Positions 35,439 to 43,560 of a stretch of 64,000 nucleotides of DNA are shown here, one piece after another. Every line of letters starts with the position of its first letter. The first letter of the stretch is position 1. Both the position numbers and the translations under genes were made by a program. The stretch is taken from the NCBI GenBank assembly GCA_964370645.1, contig CAYJJS010000001.1, forward strand, positions 1 through 64,000, given 5' to 3'. Under the pieces are notes generated by a model, which saw only the letters and a list, made by a program, of their open reading frames with translations, searched no databases and was not told where the DNA came from. The stretch comes from CAMQRS01 sp964370645 (GTDB taxonomy: Bacteria > Bacillota_I > Bacilli_A > Erysipelotrichales > Erysipelotrichaceae).

Positions 35439-36596
35439 ATGTTTGATTATCGTTTACAAGAATTAGAAGATAAAATAAAAAATGAACCGAATGATATAAG
35501 TAATTATCTAAATAAAGCATACATTATTGGTGAGCAGGATAAAGTTGCGTTATTATCATACTTGTCAGATGTGTATCAAATCTTCCCTGATGATTATGCG
35601 GTATGTATGGCACTAGCTAAGTGTCAACAAGATAACCACCACTACGCAGAAGCAATTGTACTATATGAGCAAGCATATACTATGCAAAACGAAGATCCAG
35701 CATGTTGGTTTTCTTTGTTAGAATTATATACGTCTAGCGAACAACTAGATAAAGCAAAGCTATTGTGGTATGACATTGTAGAATATGCACAAGGTAATAA
35801 GGATCACCCTCTTCTGGCAAGAGCTTTCCAATCTTTATCTTCGATTCATTTACAACAAGGAGAATACACGAATGCATTACAATATATTAATATGGCTTTG
35901 AAAAACAAACATAGTGATTTTTACACAAATATTTTGAAAGCAGAAATATTATATGCACTTAAAGAGTATGAACCATCCATTTCTTTTTATAAGCGCGCAC
36001 TTCAGTTTGATGAAGACGATGTGGGTATTTGTAGCAAAATTGCTGATATATACATGGAATGTGAAGATTTTCAACAAGCCATTCACTACTATGAAAAAGA
36101 AATGCAAAAGCACGAGAAACAAGCGGACTTATGCTATTACATTGCAAAAGCATATTTAGCTTTAAGCAGAGTAGATCGAGCCAAACACTTTTTATTTGAA
36201 GCATTGAAATGTGATGTAATTCATGTTGCAGCTAATGTACTTCTTGCCACTATATTCATTGATGAAAAGCAATACAAGCAAGCAATACACTATTTAGATA
36301 ATGCACTTAGTGAATCTAATGATGTTGAAATTTATGCACACAAAGGTCACTGTTTTGAGCAACTTGAACGTTATGAAGAAGCAATCGAATTATATGAGAT
36401 TGCCATTACGATAGCACCTACTCACGCCTTTACATACTATCGAATTGCTTGTGTCTACTACTCGATAGAAGCCTATCAAAGTGCCTTAGACTGTTATCAA
36501 CTTGCCAAAAAACACGGATATGATGCAGCTCTTTGTGAAGATGGAATTAGCGATACTAATTTCTTTATAAAAAAACGCATACGAGTTAAGACATAA
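35439..36596 (+). CDS. TPR-repeat protein
   Basis: The 385 residues contain roughly eight tetratricopeptide repeats, e.g. HYAEAIVLYEQAYTMQNED, EYTNALQYINMALKNK, DFQQAIHYYEKEMQKH and RYEEAIELYEIAITIAPTH. There is no signal peptide or membrane helix, so it is likely a cytosolic scaffold. It has its own promoter and shares a terminator with the convergent Sel1 gene. The partner is unknown. Confidence 0.88.
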   Translation: MFDYRLQELEDKIKNEPNDISNYLNKAYIIGEQDKVALLSYLSDVYQIFPDDYAVCMALAKCQQDNHHYAEAIVLYEQAYTMQNEDPACWFSLLELYTSSEQLDKAKLLWYDIVEYAQGNKDHPLLARAFQSLSSIHLQQGEYTNALQYINMALKNKHSDFYTNILKAEILYALKEYEPSISFYKRALQFDEDDVGICSKIADIYMECEDFQQAIHYYEKEMQKHEKQADLCYYIAKAYLALSRVDRAKHFLFEALKCDVIHVAANVLLATIFIDEKQYKQAIHYLDNALSESNDVEIYAHKGHCFEQLERYEEAIELYEIAITIAPTHAFTYYRIACVYYSIEAYQSALDCYQLAKKHGYDAALCEDGISDTNFFIKKRIRVKT

Positions 36597-36631
36597 AAAA
36601 TCAGTAAGCTTTACGCATTACTGATTTTTTT
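36594..36631. terminator. Bidirectional terminator between TPR and Sel1 genes
   Basis: AAAAATCAGTAA pairs with TTACTGATTTTT around a 10-nt loop, with A- and T-runs on both sides. Confidence 0.85.
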
Positions 36632-37369
36632 ATACCAAAGACTAGCTATTTTATCATCTTGAATTACTCCAAGACCTTGTTCATACATTTTTGCAATCTT
36701 TGAATATGCTTGTTCATACTTCAATACAGCAGCTTGTTCATACCAAAATAACGCTTCCTCATAAATCCCATCTTCAAAAAATATATCTCCATACATACAT
36801 TTATAACGAGCGTAACCAACACTAGCTCCTACACTTATTATTGATTGTGCCTCTTCTTTACCTACACAATTCAACAACATGCTACCAGCAGCTTCTATAC
36901 CACCTTCAAAGGCACTATATAGAAGGGTTATGCAAACTTCTTTTTCATCTTGAATAGCATGTACATACACACTCTTGTTTACGATGTGTAAAGCAACAAT
37001 GTATTGACAAAAAATATCACCTTTTTTTGCAAACATGTGCACCTTATCAAAAGCAACTTGAATTGTCGCTTCATCATACATTGTATTAACTATATCGATC
37101 AGTGATGGTGTAACACTAGCAAGTGCTATACCTACTGTACTTTTTGCTTGTAAGCCTTCTTTACATGCTTGTATTGCATCATCAAGCAATACATTCGTAG
37201 AAAAAGGGGTTAGATTGGATGAAAGTATACCTAATAAATACATTGCATCGCCATTCGCATGATTGCACTCGTTTTGCAATATTGTATATGCATTTTGTTT
37301 ATCCTCTAGCCTAGTTGAAAACATAATATCTAAAACTTTTTTTATTTGCTCATTATATAATTGTTCCAT
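36611..37369 (-). CDS. Sel1-like repeat protein
   Basis: The 252-residue helical protein ends with Sel1/TPR-like units (YEEALFWYEQAAVLKYEQAYSKIAKMYEQGLGV). Earlier helices such as GDAMYLLGILSSN and GGIEAAGSMLLNC are similar. No secretion signal is visible. It lies tail-to-tail with the TPR gene. The function is unknown; such repeats bind proteins. Confidence 0.75.
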   Translation of the reverse strand: MEQLYNEQIKKVLDIMFSTRLEDKQNAYTILQNECNHANGDAMYLLGILSSNLTPFSTNVLLDDAIQACKEGLQAKSTVGIALASVTPSLIDIVNTMYDEATIQVAFDKVHMFAKKGDIFCQYIVALHIVNKSVYVHAIQDEKEVCITLLYSAFEGGIEAAGSMLLNCVGKEEAQSIISVGASVGYARYKCMYGDIFFEDGIYEEALFWYEQAAVLKYEQAYSKIAKMYEQGLGVIQDDKIASLWYKKISNA

Positions 37370-37437
37370 AAACTTCTCCTTTACCTAAATAGTATAAACG
37401 ATAATAAATAAAAAGAATGAAAAATGAAATTTTTAGC

Positions 37438-37986
37438 CTAAATTATGAAATTTAACAAACCTGCAATCAACATAACGAAGATTGGATTGTTTTTTCTTAC
37501 ATAAAGTAAGACACAGCTAATAATAAAAATAATACATAAATCAATTCGTAAAGTAGATATTGCAATAATCCCCTCCACACCAAATAATGCACTTACAACA
37601 ATGCTTATACCAGCACTAAGAATAAGTGCAATTACAACAGGTCTTAGCACCTCAAAAATTATTTTTACACCATTCTCTTTCTTATATTTTCTATAAAAAT
37701 AAGCAATCGTTGTAACAATTATACAGGAAGGTAAAATACAACCCAACGTGGCAACTATCGCACCAAACACACCACCTACTTGCAATCCAACAAAAGTCGC
37801 TGAATTAATTGCAATCGGTCCTGGTGTCATTTGAGAAATACTAATTAAATCACTAAACTCCTGCATACTTAACCAACCATGTAAATCCACAACTTGTTCC
37901 TGAATCAAAGGTAAGGTTGCATACCCACCTCCAAAACTAAACAAACCGATTTGAATAAAAGAAACAAACAAATCAAAAAGAATCAT
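37438..37986 (-). CDS. Chromate transporter family protein, second half
   Basis: The 182-residue membrane protein has FSFGGGYATLPLIQEQVV and ISQMTPGPIAINSATFVG, the N-terminal signature of CHR-family transporters. It has one CHR domain, and an adjacent gene supplies the other. Short-chain CHR pairs act together; chromate export is shown for some, but the natural substrate of gut members is unclear. It overlaps the upstream partner by 4 bp. Confidence 0.88.
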   Translation of the reverse strand: MILFDLFVSFIQIGLFSFGGGYATLPLIQEQVVDLHGWLSMQEFSDLISISQMTPGPIAINSATFVGLQVGGVFGAIVATLGCILPSCIIVTTIAYFYRKYKKENGVKIIFEVLRPVVIALILSAGISIVVSALFGVEGIIAISTLRIDLCIIFIISCVLLYVRKNNPIFVMLIAGLLNFII

Positions 37987-38549
37987 ACTTGTTCCTCCTT
38001 TTTACATCGTATCGCTTTTATTGTACCAATCAAGATAAACACTCCCAGTAAAACGGCAATGTGTACTTGTAAAAAATATTGTAGAATAAAGCACACAAAC
38101 ACGACAATCATTGAAACCCATTTCTTATCTTCATATAAGCCAACCATCATTTCAAATACAACCATACAAATTAATGCAGCTACACCTGCTTGCATACCTT
38201 CCAACATTGTATTTACATAGGGATTGCTTTTAAAAGCAACATAAAACATAGAAACTACTGAAATAATTAAAAATGGTGGCAAAATCGTTGCGAGAACACA
38301 AGTTAAAATACCAAGTATTCCTTTTAATTCATAACCAATTACAATAGATCCATTCACTGCAATTGCGCCTGGTGCACTTTGGGCAATCGCAATATACTCT
38401 AGCATCTCATCTTCTTCTAACCACTTAAATTCATTCACAAATTTTTTCTTCATCAATGTAATAATGACATACCCTCCACCAAAAGTGAAAGCACTCAAAA
38501 TAAAAGTAGATAAAAACAATTTTCGATATGTTACATTCGTACTTTTCAT
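37983..38549 (-). CDS. Chromate transporter family protein, first half
   Basis: The 188 residues carry one CHR domain (FTFGGGYVIITLMKKKFV; IAIAQSAPGAIAVNGSIVIGY) and about five to six helices. The gene pairs with the downstream gene through an ATGA overlap, so a heteromeric transporter is likely. Confidence 0.88.
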   Translation of the reverse strand: MKSTNVTYRKLFLSTFILSAFTFGGGYVIITLMKKKFVNEFKWLEEDEMLEYIAIAQSAPGAIAVNGSIVIGYELKGILGILTCVLATILPPFLIISVVSMFYVAFKSNPYVNTMLEGMQAGVAALICMVVFEMMVGLYEDKKWVSMIVVFVCFILQYFLQVHIAVLLGVFILIGTIKAIRCKKEEQV

Positions 38550-38603
38550 GATTCCCTCTTTTCAAACATACATCTTATTTTACCACATTCTAAAAAGAAT
38601 CAA

Positions 38604-38635
38604 ACAAAAAAACTGAATAATAACTATTCAGTTTT
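38604..38635 (-). terminator. Rubrerythrin terminator
   Basis: On the minus strand AAAACTGAATA/TATTCAGTTTT forms an 11-bp stem with a 5-nt loop and a run of T, just beyond the stop at 38643. Confidence 0.85.
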
Positions 38636-38642
38636 CATTTTT

Positions 38643-39227
38643 TTATTTAAAAAATCGATTTACTTCGAAATGTGCTTGTGGGTGTGCACATGCTGGACAA
38701 ACCTGAGGAGCGCTTTCTCCTTCATGGATATATCCACAGTTATTACATTTCCAAGAAACAGAAGTATCTTTTTTAAAGACTTCACCTTTTTCAATGTTTT
38801 CTAATAACCATAAATAGCGAGCTTCATGAAATTTCTCAGCAACTGCGATCGATTCAAAAACCTTAGCGATCGCTTCAAATCCTTCTTCACGAGCTACTTT
38901 TGCAAAACTTGGGTACATATCTACGTACTCTTCTTGCTCACCTTCAGCAGCTGCTTTCAGGTTCTCAATTGTATTACCTAGAAGTACTGGGAATTTACCT
39001 TCCACATGCACTAATTCACCTTTCGCATCTGCATTCGCTAACTTCATCAAGCGTTTTGCATGTTCTTTTTCTTGATCTGCTGTTTCCATAAAAATATTCG
39101 CTACTTCAACATAACCTTCTTTTTTTGCAATTGAAGCCCAGAAAGTATAGCGATTTCTTGCTTGTGATTCACCAGCAAATGCATGCATCAAATTTTCTAA
39201 TGTTTTTGTTCCTTTTAATCCTGACAT
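38643..39227 (-). CDS. rbr: Rubrerythrin
   Basis: The 194-residue protein has a ferritin-like di-iron domain (LMHAFAGESQARNRYTFWA; TADQEKEHAKRL; then E-rich helices with FHEARYLWLL) and a C-terminal rubredoxin-like Fe(Cys)4 site (CNNCGYIHEG and CPACAHPQ). It is an NADH-peroxidase component that detoxifies H2O2 in anaerobes. A PerR-box-like sequence lies in its promoter region (39254-39268). Confidence 0.95.
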   Translation of the reverse strand: MSGLKGTKTLENLMHAFAGESQARNRYTFWASIAKKEGYVEVANIFMETADQEKEHAKRLMKLANADAKGELVHVEGKFPVLLGNTIENLKAAAEGEQEEYVDMYPSFAKVAREEGFEAIAKVFESIAVAEKFHEARYLWLLENIEKGEVFKKDTSVSWKCNNCGYIHEGESAPQVCPACAHPQAHFEVNRFFK

Positions 39228-39253
39228 AAATAGTCCTCCTTATAACCCTAACA

Positions 39254-39268
39254 ATACTATGATTATAA
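39254..39268 (-). promoter_or_regulatory. PerR-box-like site upstream of rubrerythrin
   Basis: The minus strand reads TTATAATCATAGTAT against the PerR consensus TTATAATNATTATAA, differing at three bases. It lies about 30 bp from the start codon. PerR control of rubrerythrin is common in anaerobic Firmicutes. Confidence 0.4.
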
Positions 39269-39305
39269 CAAAGAAAGAATAAAAAAGAAATTATTACACC
39301 CAACT

Positions 39306-39851
39306 TTATTTTAATATTGTAGCATTCAAAACCTGTTCACAATGCGCCAATGTAAATGCATGCCCCTGTGCATTAAAAGAAGCTATTCCACTTTCATAAA
39401 TATTAATTTTATACCCTAAGTTGTATGCATCAATGGCAGTGTGCAAAATGCAAATATCACTGCACACACCAACAAGATACACTTCCTTAATCCCACGTTC
39501 TTTCAGCTTTAAATCAAGTGAAGTACCATAAAAAGCGGAATAACGATGTTTATCAATATGAAGCACTTGTGTACTATCTAAAGCTTCAAAAGCACTCTTC
39601 ACTTCCCCATATAACGCTCTACCTTGTTTATCAAAGCAATGCAGTGGAAACATATCCTTTTCTAAATTATATAAATCATCATACTCATGACAATCACATG
39701 CATTCACAATACATTGTTTCTCATTTGAAAATTGATGAACCACATTCACGATTTTACTTTGTATGTCTTGCCCGGCTTTTCCACAACTTAATCTTCCATC
39801 ATCCGCAATAAAATCATTTACATAATCTATAATAATTAACGCTTTTTCCAT
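39306..39851 (-). CDS. Isochorismatase-family cysteine hydrolase, likely nicotinamidase
   Basis: The 181-residue protein has the catalytic Asp in IIIDYVNDF (D9), the Lys in HIDKHRYSAF and the nucleophilic Cys in VYLVGVCSDICILHTA. It also has CDCHEYDD, consistent with a metal-binding DxH-type motif as in nicotinamidases (PncA). Context argues for nicotinamide hydrolysis: an AmiS/UreI channel is cotranscribed 12 bp upstream and a NiaR repressor gene is next. PncA makes nicotinate for NAD salvage. Confidence 0.8.
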   Translation of the reverse strand: MEKALIIIDYVNDFIADDGRLSCGKAGQDIQSKIVNVVHQFSNEKQCIVNACDCHEYDDLYNLEKDMFPLHCFDKQGRALYGEVKSAFEALDSTQVLHIDKHRYSAFYGTSLDLKLKERGIKEVYLVGVCSDICILHTAIDAYNLGYKINIYESGIASFNAQGHAFTLAHCEQVLNATILK

Positions 39852-39863
39852 AGAAACTCCTTT

Positions 39864-40358
39864 TTAAAATACCCCTAACATCATTAATATTGCAGGAACA
39901 AATGCAGCTGCAATTCCTTCCACAATACATAGAATTGGTGTGAAACCTCTTACCTTCTTTTTTAGTACATTTTCTACAAATGTACTTCCCCATAATATAC
40001 TCCATGCAAACCATAAATATGCAAACTGGAAACTACCTTGTTGAATGCTTTGTACCCCCATGATTAGTGCATATATCGCAACCATAATGGAATACCATCC
40101 AGAAATAGTTTCATCGATTTGAAACGCTATACTCACTGCAATCAGCGCATAAGTAATTCCAAATAACAAACCAGATGCAACATTTGTGTATGCAATCATG
40201 TCAGTTGCCTTACTAAGTTCGATTAGATTTCCTGTAATCAAAACAAAAGCGCAAATAACATTTAACACAATCATGCTTTTCGCATCCACCTTTTGTAGCA
40301 TACAAATACCATTCCCTACTAGTGTTATTCCTACAAAAATTAAAGCTATCGCTAACAT
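39864..40358 (-). CDS. AmiS/UreI-family amide channel, predicted nicotinamide transporter
   Basis: I start at ATG 40358 (MLAIALIFVGITLVGNG), which has an AGGGAGGA site; the longer frame extends across the promoter. The 164 residues form about six membrane helices with FAWSILWGSTFVENVL and GIAAAFVPAILMM, typical of AmiS/UreI urea/amide channels. No urease or amidase gene is near; the downstream gene is a nicotinamidase-like enzyme. A NiaR-type palindrome covers the predicted transcription start. I therefore infer uptake of nicotinamide rather than urea. Confidence 0.8.
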   Translation of the reverse strand: MLAIALIFVGITLVGNGICMLQKVDAKSMIVLNVICAFVLITGNLIELSKATDMIAYTNVASGLLFGITYALIAVSIAFQIDETISGWYSIMVAIYALIMGVQSIQQGSFQFAYLWFAWSILWGSTFVENVLKKKVRGFTPILCIVEGIAAAFVPAILMMLGVF

Positions 40359-40378
40359 ACATTCCTCCCTTTTGTCAT

Positions 40379-40390
40379 GTGTCATGACAC
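40379..40390. promoter_or_regulatory. Predicted NiaR operator (GTGTCATGACAC)
   Basis: A perfect 12-bp palindrome with TGTC-N2-GACA core (16 of 18 symmetric over 40376-40393) lies at the predicted start site of the amiS-pncA operon. NiaR sites in Firmicutes contain TGTC/GACA half-sites. Confidence 0.55.
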
Positions 40391-40395
40391 GTGTA

Positions 40396-40424
40396 ATGTT
40401 ATCATGTAAAATATACAATGTCAA
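40396..40424 (-). promoter_or_regulatory. Promoter of the AmiS-nicotinamidase operon
   Basis: TTGACA (40419-40424), 17 bp, TAACAT (40396-40401) on the minus strand. Confidence 0.7.
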
Positions 40425-40462
40425 TGGGAAATGCACTACGCGCATTCTGAACTCTAATTTTT

Positions 40463-40495
40463 GTAAACAAAAACTCCATTGTATAAAATGGAGTT
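40463..40495 (-). terminator. Terminator of niaR
   Basis: On the minus strand AACTCCATT pairs with AATGGAGTT around a 6-nt loop and is followed by a T-rich tract, 10 bp after the niaR stop. Confidence 0.8.
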
Positions 40496-40505
40496 ATATA
40501 TGCAT

Positions 40506-41033
40506 TTACTTTACATTAGATTTCGTATCTAACATTAAATAGCCTTTCTTTTGTAGTTCTCTTATTACTTGTTCATAATGTTTTTCACTCGGGCAAAACA
40601 AAGTATGATCATGTACATCTCCCCCAACTTTAAAGAGTGGTTGGCTATGATTGTTTTTAAGTGTCTCTACAAACTGTATTGCATCATTGCGACTATAAAT
40701 ATGTAAGTTACCAACAATTTCTCCATATACACAATGTTCTACAATTACATCAAGTATACCACACCCACAATCTACTATCGTAAATAGCTCATCCAATACA
40801 TCTTCATCACAATGAACACAAGAAATACGATAAGTATTTTTGCTTATATCATCTAATACATAACCTCTTGGCGTTGCCTTGATTGGGTGTCCTTGCGCTC
40901 GTAATATTGCAACATCCCCAACAATCAACTGTCTACTTGCATGTAATATAGTACCTAGTGCAGTAGCACTAATTGGTGATTGTTGCTTTTGTAATTGTTC
41001 AATTATATTTTCTCTTCTTTGTTTTGCTTGCAT
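40506..41033 (-). CDS. niaR: Niacin-responsive repressor NiaR (HTH_11 + 3H domain)
   Basis: The 175-residue protein has an N-terminal HTH (RRENIIEQLQKQQSPISATAL...HASRQLIVGDVAILRAQGHPI) and a C-terminal 3H domain with conserved histidines in VEHCVYGEI, GNLHIYSR and GGDVHDHTLFCP. This is the architecture of NiaR/YrxA, which represses NAD synthesis and niacin uptake genes when nicotinate is abundant. It lies directly upstream of the amiS-nicotinamidase operon in the same direction, separated by its own terminator. Confidence 0.88.
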   Translation of the reverse strand: MQAKQRRENIIEQLQKQQSPISATALGTILHASRQLIVGDVAILRAQGHPIKATPRGYVLDDISKNTYRISCVHCDEDVLDELFTIVDCGCGILDVIVEHCVYGEIVGNLHIYSRNDAIQFVETLKNNHSQPLFKVGGDVHDHTLFCPSEKHYEQVIRELQKKGYLMLDTKSNVK

Positions 41034-41085
41034 ACATTACTCCTTCTTCTTTTCTATTTTACTAGACTTGAAGTAAAAATACAAT

Positions 41086-41952
41086 CTACTCTTCTTTTTC
41101 AAGAATTTGTTTACAAGTTTGTAAAGAATCCTGTTCCGCTTGATTTAAACTTGGATACTGAGGATCGCATAATTGTAATTGACTCACAATTATTTCAGAT
41201 ACGATGTAGCGAGTATACCACTTTTGATCTGCAGGAACGATATACCAAGGTGACTCCTTGCTTGCAGTATGTTTGATTACTTCTTCATATACCTTCATAT
41301 ATGTTTCATAATACTCTCTTTCCTTCAAGTCTGAAGATGAGAACTTCCAGTTTTTTTGTACATCATCAATGCGTTTTAAAAATCGTTTCTTCTGTTCTTT
41401 CTTCGAAACGTGTAAAAATATTTTTATTACTCGATAACTATTATCATATAAATACTGTTCAAAATTATAAATCTCACGATAACGCTGTTTAAAAAATAAT
41501 TTAGAATCCATCTTGCAGCGATTTGCAACCTTATAGTTCTCTTGTAGATTATGCACTTGTACAACCAAAACATCCTCATAATAAGAACGATTAAATATAG
41601 CAATCTTTCCTCTTTGTGGAATAGCTCTATGTGCCCTGAATAAATAATCGTGAGATAGTTCATCCGCGTTAGGTTGTTTGAAACTATACACATCCACCCC
41701 TTGTGGATTTAATGGACCCAAAGCATGACGTATTGTACTATCCTTCCCTGCTGCATCCATTGCTTGTAAAATAATAACAATACCTTCTTTTCCATCTGCA
41801 TACAACTTATCTTGTAGTTGTTCCATCTTTATTTGATTCTCTGCCAATAAGCTTTCTACTTCCAACTTATTCGCCTTATCCATCTTACTATCACAAGGAA
41901 ACTCCTTCAATGAAAATGCACCATCACCTTCATAAACATACTTTTTTAACAT
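41086..41952 (-). CDS. Polyphosphate kinase 2 (PPK2) family protein
   Basis: The 288 residues contain the PPK2 Walker A (IILQAMDAAGKDSTIRHAL) and lid/Walker B elements (RIPQRGKIAIFNRSYYEDVL-like; YFLHVSKKEQKKRFLKR-like). PPK2 enzymes use polyphosphate to phosphorylate NDPs or NMPs. The short one-domain form fits class I or III; the exact nucleotide preference cannot be read here. It is probably monocistronic. Confidence 0.9.
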   Translation of the reverse strand: MLKKYVYEGDGAFSLKEFPCDSKMDKANKLEVESLLAENQIKMEQLQDKLYADGKEGIVIILQAMDAAGKDSTIRHALGPLNPQGVDVYSFKQPNADELSHDYLFRAHRAIPQRGKIAIFNRSYYEDVLVVQVHNLQENYKVANRCKMDSKLFFKQRYREIYNFEQYLYDNSYRVIKIFLHVSKKEQKKRFLKRIDDVQKNWKFSSSDLKEREYYETYMKVYEEVIKHTASKESPWYIVPADQKWYTRYIVSEIIVSQLQLCDPQYPSLNQAEQDSLQTCKQILEKEE

Positions 41953-42054
41953 ACCCTCAAACTCCTTTCATTTATTTTATACAGGCTCCTAAATACTTTA
42001 CATTTTCATATTATCATTCTATGAGATATCAATCAATTCGTTTACTAATAGAAA

Positions 42055-42080
42055 TTAAAAAGACACCCAATTGGGTGTCT
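42055..42080 (-). terminator. Intrinsic terminator downstream of an unexplained 330-bp stretch
   Basis: AGACACCC-AATT-GGGTGTCT is a perfect 8-bp stem with T-run on the minus strand. The nearest upstream gene on that strand (GNAT) ends 337 bp earlier. Confidence 0.85.
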
Positions 42081-42085
42081 TTCAA

Positions 42086-42417
42086 CTATGTTTAGGGTAT
42101 AGTTGTTTGGATAGGATTTACCATCATAGAATGTTATATTGTGAATCTAACTTACCTATTCAATTGTGATAATTTTAAAGCGGATTCTATGCGTTAAATC
42201 GATTCACAAACTTATAAAGATTCAGAAAATAAGTATGCACAAAGCAATAAACAACATATTAGATACTATTGGCACATGTAAGTTGTGATGTATGTGCTGC
42301 ATATAATATTCGTGATAAGCTAATATGTTCCATTTATTTTAAAATTATCATACAAAGCATACCAAATTATATGACAATTGTATATACTTAAGCCAAAAAT
42401 TACTATATTTGGATATA
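42086..42417. other. Gene-free AT-rich region, possible small RNA or long 3' UTR
   Basis: I see no convincing ORF with a ribosome site. Complementary 8-mers TGTGAATC (minus, near 42203) and GATTCACA (near 42140), and AACTAT/ATAGTT near 42089-42110, could fold on the minus strand into a structure ending at the terminator at 42055-42080. The region 41953-42054 has nothing else that I can support. Confidence 0.3.
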
Positions 42418-42822
42418 TTACCAATTTTTATTTGTAATTTGTAATAAAGTACCTTCTTTATTAACAACAAAATTATGCTTTTCATAATATGCAACATTAT
42501 TCAAATCATCAGGTATTACATTTAAATATAATACACCACTACAAGATTGTTTCATCCTTTGCACTAATTGTGTTCCTATCCCTTGATGTTGATATTGTTT
42601 ATGTACAAGTAAACAGTCAATTGTCGCCTGCCAAACACCATCACTCATAGCTCGAATCAAAGCGATTAACTCACCTTTGTGCCAAGCTGAAATGACGATA
42701 GATGAGTGTGCAAAGGCTTGTACTAGTGCAGTTGCATTACGTGCAGATTGCCAACCTACACTATCAAATAAAAGGTAAACATCTTCTTTTTTAAATTGTT
42801 TCGTATCACTATAGGTAATCAT
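42418..42822 (-). CDS. GNAT-family N-acetyltransferase
   Basis: This 134-residue GNAT has the acetyl-CoA motif VHKQYQHQGIGTQLVQRMKQ (Q-x2-G-x-G) and a C-terminal YLNVIPDDLNNVAYYEKHNF, the AYYEK turn common in this family. The N-terminus (YSDTKQFKKEDVYLLFDSVGW) resembles small-molecule acetyltransferases. The substrate is unknown. No operon partner is evident. Confidence 0.85.
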   Translation of the reverse strand: MITYSDTKQFKKEDVYLLFDSVGWQSARNATALVQAFAHSSIVISAWHKGELIALIRAMSDGVWQATIDCLLVHKQYQHQGIGTQLVQRMKQSCSGVLYLNVIPDDLNNVAYYEKHNFVVNKEGTLLQITNKNW

Positions 42823-42893
42823 AAAAATCCTTTCTGTATATAAGACACTTATAAAAATAGTGAAAATGAATAAACATCATTTTCACTAATATA

Positions 42894-43559
42894 CTATTGT
42901 AATTCTCCAAGAATTTTGATGGCATCTAACATTTGATTTTGTATCTCAGTATGTTTCGATTCATTTTTAATTACTTTAGGAAGCATTTGTTCTAACTTAT
43001 ATAAGCTGTAACGCACATAAGCATAGTATGCATCATCTCGTACAACATTTTTTCCAAAATGTATTTGTGCAAAAGTAAGACTTTCACTTTTTTCTACACG
43101 TAACTTAATCATTTGGTAAAAATGATCTTCTTCTAAACAAACTCTTTCTTCTAAAATATTACATGCTTTCTCTTCTAAGTATGCTCTAAACTTTTGTACA
43201 TCCTTATTACATTGAACCACTATAATTTTATCTTTTAATTTACTAAAGTTGTCTTCGAATATTTTTTTAATCGTTTCAAATCCCATTCCAGCAATTACAA
43301 TATGTGTAACATCACCTTTTAAGTTATCAAGTCCATCCTGTAAAACTGGAATTACATGTTCCTCCATACCAAATGACTTTATACTTGCAATTGCTTGCTT
43401 CAATGGTCCTTCTTTTACATCACACGCATATGCTTTTTTCGCTTTTTTCGTATGGATTGCATAACAACAAAGTTGCGCATGATCACATCCTATATCTGCC
43501 AAAATACAGGCGTCATCTAACATATCATGTATACACTTTAATCTTTTACTTATTTTCAT
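42894..43559 (-). CDS. trmK: tRNA (adenine22-N1)-methyltransferase TrmK
   Basis: The 221-residue SAM methyltransferase begins ISKRLKCIHDMLDDACILADIGCDHAQL (motif I), with VIAGMGFETIKKI downstream and a helical C-terminus. It fits TrmK (formerly DUF633/YqfN), which makes m1A22 in tRNA. The location right after rpoD (1 bp gap) is conserved in Firmicutes. Confidence 0.92.
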   Translation of the reverse strand: MKISKRLKCIHDMLDDACILADIGCDHAQLCCYAIHTKKAKKAYACDVKEGPLKQAIASIKSFGMEEHVIPVLQDGLDNLKGDVTHIVIAGMGFETIKKIFEDNFSKLKDKIIVVQCNKDVQKFRAYLEEKACNILEERVCLEEDHFYQMIKLRVEKSESLTFAQIHFGKNVVRDDAYYAYVRYSLYKLEQMLPKVIKNESKHTEIQNQMLDAIKILGELQ

Positions 43560-43560
43560 T

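Noticed and set aside
39864..40445. Longer AmiS reading frame starting 29 codons upstream
   Set aside because: It would run through the promoter and the operator palindrome, has no ribosome site, and the ATG at 40358 has a strong one.
42259..42333. 24-codon minus-strand ORF (MEHISLSRILYA...)
   Set aside because: No Shine-Dalgarno sequence upstream, no recognisable features and no coupled gene.
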